NCBI GenBank assembly: GCA_038210985.1
Contig: JBBQWB010000031.1
Span: forward strand, 1-30,144
DNA length: 30,144 nt
Source of the DNA: JAQUGA01 sp038210985
GTDB taxonomy: Bacteria; Bacteroidota; Bacteroidia; Bacteroidales; WCHB1-69
Direction: 5' to 3'
Positions 8,234 to 15,440 of this stretch are shown here, piece after piece (the first letter of the stretch is position 1; every line of letters starts with the position of its first letter). The position numbers and the translations under genes were made by a program. Below the pieces are notes generated by a model. It was not told the origin of the DNA. It searched no databases and was given only the letters and a program-made list of their open reading frames with translations.

Positions 8234-9133
8234 ATGAAAACTGCAAAAAACATCCTTGTCGTAGCAATGATTCTAGCTTTTAGCTTGAATTTAAATGCAC
8301 AAAAATACAAAGGATATCAACAATGGTTTTTTGGAGCTCATATTGGATATAATGCTTTTTGGGGTGATATTACCGACAATGGAAATCACATCATTCCAGG
8401 AGGTCCATTTCAAAAATCATTTTATCAGGATAGAAACATGATGTATGGTGCTTGGTTTGGAAAAGAATTTAGCAAAATAATGTTTTTCCGCACTCAATTT
8501 ATCAATGGATATTTAGTTGGTGCATCTAACTTCGACAAAAAAAGATTTGTTTCTACAAATAGAGAATTTAATATTGTTTTGGCTCTTGACTTGGTTGATT
8601 TTATGGAATGGGATAACAAATCACCATGGGATTTATATTTATTTGGAGGTGTTGGTGTTTTAAGCTTTCAATCGAAGCTCACTTCGATGAATAGCGGAGA
8701 AATAATACGCTATGCTCCTTTCGATTCGATAAAATATGCTGCTAATCACCGAATGATTTCCCCTGTTTTTCCTTTTGGAGTTGGATTAAATTATACTATC
8801 GAAAATCGTTTGCGATTTACAATAGAAACTACGATTCGTTCGGTTAGTTCCGATTGGCTAGATTCCGAAGTGTCTAAAAAGAGAGCTTTAGAAGGTTATA
8901 CCTATACTTCATTTGGAGTTACATACGTATTTAATATGCCGAAAAAAGGGAGCATGGGAGGTGGCGGAAACGGTAATTTTGAAGCCATGAGCGATAACTC
9001 GGGTAAAAATTATCGTAAAAAAAGAAATAATGGCAGTGTTTCTTCAAATCCATTCAAAAATCAAGTTCCTCGCCGAAATACGGCCAAAATTAAGGGCAAT
9101 CCCAGAGGTAAAACGTTTAAAACTCCGAAGTAA
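8234..9133 (+). CDS. DUF6089-like outer-membrane beta-barrel protein with a basic C-terminal tail
   Basis: About 299 residues. An in-frame TTG at 8231 precedes the ATG at 8234; I prefer the ATG because it directly gives a clean signal peptide (MKTAKNILVVAMILAFSLNLNAQ region). The mature part has alternating aromatic/hydrophobic beta-strand patterns (WFFGAHIGYNAFWGDI, LYLFGGVGVLSF, FGVGLNYTI, LRFTIETTIR), typical of an 8-10-stranded barrel of the DUF6089 type common in this phylum. The last strand-like segment ends at YTSFGVTYVFNMP. Beyond it is a tail of about 60 residues rich in Gly, Asn, Lys and Arg (GGGGN..., YRKKRNN, PRRNTAKIK), unusual for a barrel that should end with an aromatic. It begins 6 bp after comB and its last 17 bp overlap the yaaA relic on the other strand. 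Function unknown. Confidence 0.75.
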   Translation: MKTAKNILVVAMILAFSLNLNAQKYKGYQQWFFGAHIGYNAFWGDITDNGNHIIPGGPFQKSFYQDRNMMYGAWFGKEFSKIMFFRTQFINGYLVGASNFDKKRFVSTNREFNIVLALDLVDFMEWDNKSPWDLYLFGGVGVLSFQSKLTSMNSGEIIRYAPFDSIKYAANHRMISPVFPFGVGLNYTIENRLRFTIETTIRSVSSDWLDSEVSKKRALEGYTYTSFGVTYVFNMPKKGSMGGGGNGNFEAMSDNSGKNYRKKRNNGSVSSNPFKNQVPRRNTAKIKGNPRGKTFKTPK

Positions 9134-9249
9134 ATACTAGAATTGATTCGCTTGAAAATTCTGGATTAAAATAATATCCACCCAAATCAAAACCTACTAT
9201 ATCGTTCACATCTGTTATGTTATTTTTTATCACATACGATGTCATTAAA
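9103..9249. repeat. Duplicated yaaA 3'-end/junction segment, copy A (partner 10143-10289)
   Basis: This 147-bp stretch aligns without gaps to 10143-10289 (offset exactly 1,040 bp) with 12 mismatches by hand count, about 92% identity. It covers the last 31 bp of the DUF6089-like gene and the last 43 codons of yaaA on the minus strand. Weaker similarity appears to continue past 9249. Both copies begin at CAGAGGT, which defines a sharp left edge. Confidence 0.92.
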
Positions 9250-9320
9250 TTTATTTGCATATTTACCATAAATGATGGTAAATAATCGTTCAATGTTATC
9301 AAAATCACTAATTTAATCAT
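9117..9320 (-). pseudogene. Truncated yaaA 3'-end relic
   Basis: A 67-codon open frame whose last 43 residues (from LMTSYVIKNN to the terminal VFTSEF) match the C-terminus of the full yaaA gene at 10157-10927, with 6 amino-acid differences. Upstream of that the match fades (a region NDYLPSF against NEYKIVSF, and a possible KLV match), so the fragment either decayed or came from a diverged yaaA. It lacks about 190 N-terminal residues, including the LLSPAKT motif, so it cannot be functional. Its stop codon lies inside the 3' end of the DUF6089-like gene. Confidence 0.88.
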
Positions 9321-10142
9321 TTATACAAGCAGAAACACTCCTTTTTATAAATAGATTCAACTCAAAAAACAGCATGTAAGCAACTAATATTCAATAATGT
9401 TAAATAGTTTTCTTTCAGACACTAATTACCTATTTTCTGATACTTTTTTTCTTGTTTAATCAAAATTAATCAAGTAAGGAATTTAAAAAATAAAACTGCT
9501 TGATTTAGTTTGATTTAACCACGATTTATTGGTTGTTTAAATTTATTTTGACAAATTTATTTACAACCATTTAATCGTTTCAGCGATGATAATCGCTGAT
9601 TCTGGGCTAAAAAAAGTATCCAAAAAAAAGCTAGACAAAACTAATGCTTCCACCAGCCCTGCTAAAACAAAAGAAATTCAGAAAAAGTAGTCAAACCAAA
9701 AACTCTCACGCAATAGCCCATATTGAGTTTTTGTTTGAGACGCAAGCGCCTTTTCCGAATTTCTAATTGTTTTATCATTCACGCCACCGTCTTGCCGCTC
9801 CGCCGCAACGGATTGCCTTTGCCACCGCACGATTTTAGAAATTTTAGTTTTTATAAGGTATCCGCCAGCTGTCGGACAAGTTTATCTGTTTGATTACGCT
9901 ATCGAGGTGGAAAAATTATAGTTTAAAAGTTTGGTTTTTCAAATTACGACACCGAAGGTGTCGAATATTAATAACCCCGCATGAAATGCGGGGTTATTAA
10001 TATTTAATTGAAAAAAGATTTTGGCGAAAAATTTGCCTTGATGTTTGCAAATTTTATAACAAAATCCAATCTTATAGAAACAAATCTTTCGTAAATTTTG
10101 AATGAGATTATTGTAGAAATGCTCAAAAAAAAGTGTCTAAGT
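9321..10142. other. Inserted or scrambled spacer between the two yaaA 3'-end copies
   Basis: About 820 bp with no recognisable gene. The first 250 bp are AT-rich with small palindromes (for example CAGCGAT-GATA-ATCGCTG at 9581-9598). From about 9600 to 9900 base composition shifts: 9781-9840 is about 60% GC by hand count, far above the surrounding genome. A 34-codon Lys-rich frame (9586-9690, ATG to TAG) crosses this but has no support as a gene. Two adjoining hairpins close the block (9947-10004). The composition shift and position between the repeat copies suggest foreign or repeat-derived DNA; I cannot name the element. Confidence 0.6.
9947..10004. repeat. Two abutting hairpins, each with a GAA loop
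   Basis: CGACACC-GAA-GGTGTCG (9947-9963, 7-bp stem) is followed with no gap by a perfect 19-bp stem (9964-9982 with 9986-10004; core AACCCCGCAT-GAA-ATGCGGGGTT). Both have the same 3-nt GAA loop on the plus strand. The second could stop transcription from either side, but there is no clear T-run. It is the only strong structure between the convergent DUF6089-like and yaaA genes. Confidence 0.85.
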
Positions 10143-10289
10143 CAGAGGTAAAACGTTTAAAACTCCGAAGTAAATACTGGAATTGATTCGGTGGAAAATT
10201 CTTGGTTAAAGTAATATCCACCCAAATCAAAACCTACTAAATCGTTCACATCTTTAATGTTATTTTTAATAACAAACGATGTCATTAAA
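10143..10289. repeat. Duplicated yaaA 3'-end/junction segment, copy B (partner 9103-9249)
   Basis: The copy attached to the intact yaaA gene. Its first 14 bp (10143-10156) lie beyond the yaaA stop and correspond to the 3' coding end of the DUF6089-like gene, which shows that this yaaA copy once sat directly against such a gene. Confidence 0.92.
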
Positions 10290-10927
10290 CCACGTGCCTT
10301 TTTAGCCAAAAAACTCACTATTTTATATTCATTATTTCGATGGTTTTTAAACGCTGGCGAAACAAGCTTTGCTTCTATATTATCAAAATTTACAACTTTT
10401 GAATATTCATTGGATGCTAAATTTAAAATTACATCGGTTTTATATAAGTTTAAAGAATCTATAATTACATCTGTAATTTTAGTTCTCCAATATTCATATA
10501 AATCCTTATACTCATTTAATTTCAAACTAGTTCCCATTTCCAAACGATGGGCTTGAATTAAATCCAATGGTTTTAAAACTCCATATAACCCAGATAAAAT
10601 ACAGATGCGTTTTTGAGCTTCGAGCATTTGTTTATCGGTAAAAGTCCATGCTTCCATTCCTTCGTAAACATCGCCCATAAATGCCAATATTGCTGGTTTT
10701 GATTTTTTGGAATTATGATTTTGTGCAAACACTTTATAGCGGTCGAAATTTAACACCGCAAGTTTTTCACTAATTTTCATTAAACTTTGTAATTCAGCCA
10801 CACTTTTTTGCTCTAATATATTTGCAAGTTCAGCTGCTTCTTTTTCAAATACTGGAACAGAAGGCTGTAATTGAGTATAATATTTTTCGAACTGAATTGT
10901 TTTGGCAGGAGATAAAAGTACAATCAT
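10157..10927 (-). CDS. yaaA: Peroxide stress protein YaaA (UPF0246/DUF328)
   Basis: A 256-residue full-length YaaA family protein. It begins with the family signature MIVLLSPAKTI (1-11) and shows KPAILAFMGDVYEGM (about 77-91), ILSGLYGVLKPLDLIQAHRLEMGT (about 110-133) and the LVGFDLGGYYFN segment near the C-terminus. In E. coli YaaA limits free intracellular iron during hydrogen peroxide stress; the fold has DNA-binding features. It is the last gene of the minus-strand pyrB-pyrI-yaaA set, 15 bp after pyrI, so it is probably co-transcribed with pyrimidine genes. A truncated second copy of its 3' end lies 1,040 bp away at 9117-9320. Confidence 0.92.
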   Translation of the reverse strand: MIVLLSPAKTIQFEKYYTQLQPSVPVFEKEAAELANILEQKSVAELQSLMKISEKLAVLNFDRYKVFAQNHNSKKSKPAILAFMGDVYEGMEAWTFTDKQMLEAQKRICILSGLYGVLKPLDLIQAHRLEMGTSLKLNEYKDLYEYWRTKITDVIIDSLNLYKTDVILNLASNEYSKVVNFDNIEAKLVSPAFKNHRNNEYKIVSFLAKKARGLMTSFVIKNNIKDVNDLVGFDLGGYYFNQEFSTESIPVFTSEF

Positions 10928-10942
10928 TTTAGATGCAAAAGT

Positions 10943-11407
10943 TTATAAAAATTCGGCATTTTCTTTTTTGGTAATTTTTTCGCAGTAATGACAAAGGAGT
11001 TTTAAGTTTTCTTTATCAATAACATCGAATTTAGTTTTTGCATTTTCGACATTGGTAACACACTTAGGATTAAAGCATTTCACAATTCCATGAATTGTGT
11101 CGGGAACGCTCACTTTAAATTTTCGGGCTACTTGATAATTTTCAATTTCGATAATTGAAGCCGATGGAGCAACTAAAGCAATTCTGCTAATTTCTGATTT
11201 CTCGAACTTTTTATCTTTAATTTTTATTAATCCTTTTTTACCGTATTTTTTACTGTCGAGGTTTGCACCTATCACAATTTGATTTGAAATTTTGTATAAA
11301 TTCAAAATTCTAATAACCGTGGATACCATATCATTAGGAATATGATCGATAACCGTTCCGTTTTCGATAGCCGAAACAACTAATTCTTTCATTTTATCAT
11401 TATTCAT
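10943..11407 (-). CDS. pyrI: Aspartate carbamoyltransferase regulatory subunit
   Basis: A 154-residue PyrI, the regulatory chain of the class B aspartate transcarbamoylase holoenzyme, which binds nucleotide effectors (CTP, ATP) and links catalytic trimers. The N-terminal effector domain includes the conserved IENGTVIDHIP (14-24). The C-terminal zinc domain has its four ligands: Cys111 and Cys116 (CFNPKC), Cys139 and Cys142 (CHYC). Length matches E. coli PyrI (153). It starts 17 bp after pyrB, in the usual pyrBI order. Confidence 0.95.
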   Translation of the reverse strand: MNNDKMKELVVSAIENGTVIDHIPNDMVSTVIRILNLYKISNQIVIGANLDSKKYGKKGLIKIKDKKFEKSEISRIALVAPSASIIEIENYQVARKFKVSVPDTIHGIVKCFNPKCVTNVENAKTKFDVIDKENLKLLCHYCEKITKKENAEFL

Positions 11408-11424
11408 TTTACAAAAAAATTTAA

Positions 11425-12333
11425 TTATTTAAGACCTAATATTTTAGCAATTAATGCCTGGCGAACATAAACACCATTTAAAGCTTGTTCAAAATAATAT
11501 GCTTGAGGTGTGTCATCCACATTCGTGTTAATTTCGTTTACACGAGGAAGTGGATGTAGAATTCGCATGTTAGGCTTCACATTTCCCAACATCTCTTTTG
11601 TTAAAATGAACGAATTTTTCACACGCTCATATTCGAGTTGATCTTGAAAACGTTCGCGTTGAATACGAGTCATATAAACGATATCGGCTTTATTAATAGC
11701 TTCGTTCATTTCGGTGTATTGGTAATATCCAAGATTTTTATCTTTAATGTGCATTTTTACAGCACTTGGCAACTTCAATTCTTCGGGTGAAACCAAGTGG
11801 AATGTAGTATTAAAATTACACATTGCTTGAACGAGAGAGTGAACGGTACGTCCAAACTTCAAATCGCCAACTAGAGTGATGTTTAAATTTTCGAGTGTTC
11901 CTTGCGTTTGCATAATTGTGTACAAATCGAGCAAGCATTGAGTTGGATGCTGGTTAGCACCATCGCCTGCATTTATTACTGGAACATCCGAAACTTCGCT
12001 GGCATAACGAGCCGAGCCTTCAACTGGATGTCGCATAACAATTAAATCGCTATAATTTGCAACAGTTTTAATAGTGTCGGCTAGCGACTCTCCTTTTGAA
12101 ACCGAAGTATTACTAGCTTCGCTAAACCCAATAACACGAGCACCAAGTTTGTTTGCTGCACTTTCAAAACTCAAACGAGTTCGAGTTGAAGGTTCAAAAA
12201 AAATGGTTGCTATTACTTTTCCATCGGCAATTTTTTGAACAGGATTTAATTCAAATTCTTTTGCCAACTCAAGTACTTGCAGGTATTCTTCTTTTGAATA
12301 ATCTGAAATGGATATTAAACTTCTATTTTTCAT
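11425..12333 (-). CDS. pyrB: Aspartate carbamoyltransferase catalytic subunit
   Basis: A 302-residue PyrB catalysing carbamoyl phosphate + aspartate to carbamoyl aspartate, the first committed step of pyrimidine synthesis, in the cytoplasm. The carbamoyl-phosphate motif STRTR is at 49-53, HPTQCLLD in the middle, and HPLPR near the C-terminus (about residue 261) contacts aspartate. Length matches E. coli PyrB (311). Followed by pyrI and yaaA. A terminator at 12366-12390 separates it from the upstream minus-strand gene, so it likely has its own promoter in the 63-bp gap, though I see no clean -7 box. Confidence 0.95.
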   Translation of the reverse strand: MKNRSLISISDYSKEEYLQVLELAKEFELNPVQKIADGKVIATIFFEPSTRTRLSFESAANKLGARVIGFSEASNTSVSKGESLADTIKTVANYSDLIVMRHPVEGSARYASEVSDVPVINAGDGANQHPTQCLLDLYTIMQTQGTLENLNITLVGDLKFGRTVHSLVQAMCNFNTTFHLVSPEELKLPSAVKMHIKDKNLGYYQYTEMNEAINKADIVYMTRIQRERFQDQLEYERVKNSFILTKEMLGNVKPNMRILHPLPRVNEINTNVDDTPQAYYFEQALNGVYVRQALIAKILGLK

Positions 12334-12365
12334 ATTAAATATTTAGTTCTATATAAAACAAAAAA

Positions 12366-12390
12366 AAAAGCGACTATAAAAGTCGCTTTT
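12366..12390 (-). terminator. Intrinsic terminator after the c2,3DPG-synthetase-like gene
   Basis: A perfect 10-bp stem AAAAGCGACT (12366-12375) / AGTCGCTTTT (12381-12390) with a 5-nt loop. On the minus strand it is followed by a T-run (the A-run 12359-12369 on plus). It lies 7 bp past the stop codon of the gene at 12397-13761 and separates that gene from pyrB. Confidence 0.88.
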
Positions 12391-12396
12391 AATTAA

Positions 12397-13761
12397 TTAA
12401 CTGCAACAGCTGCAACCACCTTTTTTGAGATTATGTTTTTTGATAAAATCGCAAAGAATTTGATCAAGATTAGGAAAACCTATTTCTTGTAATTCGTAAC
12501 CAACTTTAACAATAGGTTGTTTGATTTTTACGATGCGGTTTAAGTCAATTGGAGTAGCAATAACAACTGCATCACAAGGAGTATTAGCAATAGTTGTTTC
12601 TAAGTCTTTAATTTGTTGATCACCATAACCCATTGCTGGAAGTAAAGTTCCAATGTTTGGATAAATTTTGAAGGTTTCGCTTAAACGACCAACAGTATAA
12701 GGGCGAGGATCCACTAATTCAGCAGCACCAAATTTTAATGCAGCAACTGTACCAGCACCAATTTTCATTTCACCGTGTGTCAAGGTTGGACCATCTTCCA
12801 CAACTAATACACGTTTTCCTCTAATTAATTCAGGTTTATCAACTGTTAAATACGATGCAGCATCAACTATAATTGCATTAGGATTAATTTTAGCTAAGTT
12901 AGCACGAACTGTATTAATGTCGTTTAATGATGCAGAATCAATTTTATTGATAACAATAACATCAGACATACGAGCAACAACTTCACCAGGATAATAACTT
13001 ACTTCGGCACCTGGACGCAATGGGTCTGCAACGCCAACATAAAGGTCTGGTTTATAAAATGAAAAATCGTTATTTCCACCGTCCCAAAGAATAACATCAC
13101 AACCATCAGGATCAACTTCAGCAGCTCTTAAAATAGCTTCATAATCAACTCCAGCATAAATTACGTTACGACCTGATACAACATGTGGTTCGTATTCTTC
13201 CATTTCTTCAATGGTACATTCGTGTTTTTTCAAATCTTCAACAGTTGCAAAACGTTGAACTTTTTGTTTTACTAAATCGCCATAAGGCATTGGGTGTCGG
13301 ATAGCAACAACTTTTAAACCTTGTTCCACTAAAATTTCAATAATTTTTCTGGAAGTTTGACTTTTACCACAACCAGTACGAGTAGCACCAACTGCAATAA
13401 CAGGTTTTGTTGATTTTAGCATAGTTTCTTTTGGACCCATTAGCATAAAATCGGAACCAGCAGCATTAACGATTGAACTAATATTCATTACACGTGGATA
13501 AGGCACATCACTGTATGAAAAAACGCACATATCTACGTTTAATTCTTTAATAAGGCGAGAAAGTTCTTTTTCATCAAAGATTGGAATTCCTTGTGGATAT
13601 AAATCGCCAGCTAAAGCAGCTGGGTATTTTCTCCCATCGATGTCTGGAATTTGAGCTGCCGTAAAAGCAACTACATTAAAGTCAACATTACCACGGTAAT
13701 AGGTGTTAAAGTTGTGAAAATCACGACCTGCAGCACCAATAATTATTACATTTTTTTTCAT
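12397..13761 (-). CDS. Cyclic 2,3-diphosphoglycerate synthetase-like P-loop protein
   Basis: A 454-residue protein resembling cyclic 2,3-diphosphoglycerate synthetase (about 460 residues in thermophilic methanogens), which closes 2,3-diphosphoglycerate into a cyclic thermoprotectant using ATP. It opens with a Rossmann-like GAAGRDFHNF (9-18). A central P-loop GATRTGCGKSQ is at 125-135, followed by a DGGNND segment (227-232) and NKID (272-275), a GTPase-like base-specificity motif. The last seven residues are GGCSCCS, a Cys cluster that could bind a metal or be redox-active. In bacteria the role of this family is not established, and the AT-rich Bacteroidota context does not suggest a thermophile. 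It is monocistronic, followed by a terminator, and lies just upstream of pyrBI. Annotation as 'GTPase' would be equally cautious. Confidence 0.75.
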   Translation of the reverse strand: MKKNVIIIGAAGRDFHNFNTYYRGNVDFNVVAFTAAQIPDIDGRKYPAALAGDLYPQGIPIFDEKELSRLIKELNVDMCVFSYSDVPYPRVMNISSIVNAAGSDFMLMGPKETMLKSTKPVIAVGATRTGCGKSQTSRKIIEILVEQGLKVVAIRHPMPYGDLVKQKVQRFATVEDLKKHECTIEEMEEYEPHVVSGRNVIYAGVDYEAILRAAEVDPDGCDVILWDGGNNDFSFYKPDLYVGVADPLRPGAEVSYYPGEVVARMSDVIVINKIDSASLNDINTVRANLAKINPNAIIVDAASYLTVDKPELIRGKRVLVVEDGPTLTHGEMKIGAGTVAALKFGAAELVDPRPYTVGRLSETFKIYPNIGTLLPAMGYGDQQIKDLETTIANTPCDAVVIATPIDLNRIVKIKQPIVKVGYELQEIGFPNLDQILCDFIKKHNLKKGGCSCCS

Positions 13762-14045
13762 TAAGCGTTTTTTTTGATTATTACATATATCTTGTTTCTT
13801 GTGGCAAATTTAAAATTTTAAGTTTACTTATCATTTTTTTTTTGACTTTTTATTATATTTTTTTATAAACAATTTCAAATTATCCAAAATTGAAACACTT
13901 TTTTTTGATATAAGTTAATGATTTATTCAGTTTTATGTTATTTTAAAAAAATCAAAATAATTTAACAATACAAAGAGATTGGGAAGTCATCCCTCACCTA
14001 TTCGGGCTCGCTGGATAGTTTGAGGACGAAAACTTGCGAATTAGT
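13762..14045. other. AT-rich spacer between pntB and the c2,3DPG-synthetase-like gene
   Basis: 284 bp, very A/T-rich, holding the promoter side of the 12397-13761 gene. Near pntB (about 13990-14030) is a GC-richer imperfect inverted repeat in which CCTCA and CTAT pair with ATAG and TGAGG around TCGGGCTCGCTGG; it may mark the 3' end of the pnt transcript but lacks a T-run. No gene seen. Confidence 0.4.
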
Positions 14046-15434
14046 TTACACTTTCGCATTAATTTTATCCACTGTATCTTTAGCATCTCCATATAAAAGC
14101 ACTGTATTTTCCTTATAAAATAGAGGATTTTCAACGCCAGCATAACCTACCGCCATTGAGCGTTTCATCACAATTACTTTTTTTGCTTTCCACACTTCAA
14201 TAACTGGCATTCCAAATATTGGACTGTCTTCATCTTCCAATGCTCCAGGATTTACGGTATCATTGGCACCAATTACCAATACCACATCCGTTTCGTGTAA
14301 TTCAGGATTAATTTCATCCATTTCCATTACAATATCATAAGGAACATTGGCTTCTGCTAAAAGAACATTCATGTGTCCGGGCAATCGACCTGCAACAGGG
14401 TGAATGCCAAATTTAACACTTTTACCTTCGCTTCTTAATTTCTCTACTAAATCGTGGATGGGATGCTGTGCTTTGGAAACAGCCATACCGTAACCAGGAA
14501 CTATGATTACAGATTGTGCCTCTTTTAGTATTTCAGCAGCTTCATCATGATTTATGGTCAATACTGTTCCTTCTATTTTTTTACCGGTTTTTATCTCTTG
14601 TCCAAATCCTCCTGAAATTACGGAGATAAAAGAACGATTCATGGCTTCACACATTATAATTGACAGAACAGCTCCCGAACTCCCAACCAGAGCACCAGTA
14701 ATAATCAATAAATCATTACCCAACATAAAACCTGCTGCAGAGGCAGTCCAACCAGACAATGAATTTAGCATAGAAATTACCACTGGCATATCTGCACCGC
14801 CAATTGCCATAACCATCATCACACCAAAAAAAGCAGCAATAGCCGTCATAACATACAAATAAACAATAGCATAGGGCTCATCAATTTGAATTACAAATAA
14901 AACACCCAACACAATCGTTGTTATGAGTAAAACAACATTTAAAATATCTTTTCCTTTATAAACAAAGGGTTTTCCACTGATATTTTCGGTTAATTTACCC
15001 CATGCAATTAGAGATCCTGTAAAAGTAATGGCTCCGATTAAAATTCCTATATAAACTTCAACCATGTGAATTGTTTTTGCAGCACCTATCATTTTTGCGA
15101 CATTAGGGTCGATAAAAGAACCATAACCGACCAAAACTGCTGCCAATCCAACAAAACTGTGCAACATGGCAATAAGTTGTGGCATAGAAGTCATTTCAAC
15201 TTTTCGAGCAACCATTACTCCTATAATAGAAGCTACTATAAAAGCAATAATTATATAAATGTAACCATTTATATTTTCACCAGCAACAGTTGCCAAAATG
15301 GCAATAATCATCCCGATAATTCCATAAATAACGCCACGTTTGGCTGTGGTTTGTGAAGATAATCCGGATAAACTAAAGATAAATAGTAAAGATGCAAATA
15401 AATATGCGGCGGTTTGTATATTTGTCGTGATCAT
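14046..15434 (-). CDS. pntB: NAD(P) transhydrogenase subunit beta
   Basis: A 462-residue PntB, the same length as the E. coli subunit. The first about 260 residues form many hydrophobic transmembrane helices (domain II proton channel, for example AYLFASLLFIFSLSGLS and VVLLITTIVLGVLFVI). The C-terminal domain III binds NADP(H): VIIVPGYGMAVSKAQHPIHDL is the fingerprint (GYGMAV), with IGANDTVNPGA further on. With PntA it uses the proton motive force to reduce NADP+ with NADH, supplying NADPH. It starts 6 bp after pntA. Confidence 0.95.
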   Translation of the reverse strand: MITTNIQTAAYLFASLLFIFSLSGLSSQTTAKRGVIYGIIGMIIAILATVAGENINGYIYIIIAFIVASIIGVMVARKVEMTSMPQLIAMLHSFVGLAAVLVGYGSFIDPNVAKMIGAAKTIHMVEVYIGILIGAITFTGSLIAWGKLTENISGKPFVYKGKDILNVVLLITTIVLGVLFVIQIDEPYAIVYLYVMTAIAAFFGVMMVMAIGGADMPVVISMLNSLSGWTASAAGFMLGNDLLIITGALVGSSGAVLSIIMCEAMNRSFISVISGGFGQEIKTGKKIEGTVLTINHDEAAEILKEAQSVIIVPGYGMAVSKAQHPIHDLVEKLRSEGKSVKFGIHPVAGRLPGHMNVLLAEANVPYDIVMEMDEINPELHETDVVLVIGANDTVNPGALEDEDSPIFGMPVIEVWKAKKVIVMKRSMAVGYAGVENPLFYKENTVLLYGDAKDTVDKINAKV

Positions 15435-15440
15435 AATTTT

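Noticed and set aside
9586..9690. 34-codon Lys-rich frame in the yaaA scar
   Set aside because: Too short, low complexity, no promoter or homologue known to me; mentioned only as part of the scar.
15066..15356. 96-codon frame antisense to pntB
   Set aside because: Shadow of the conserved pntB coding sequence; composition is a His/Asn/Ser-rich complement of membrane-helix codons.
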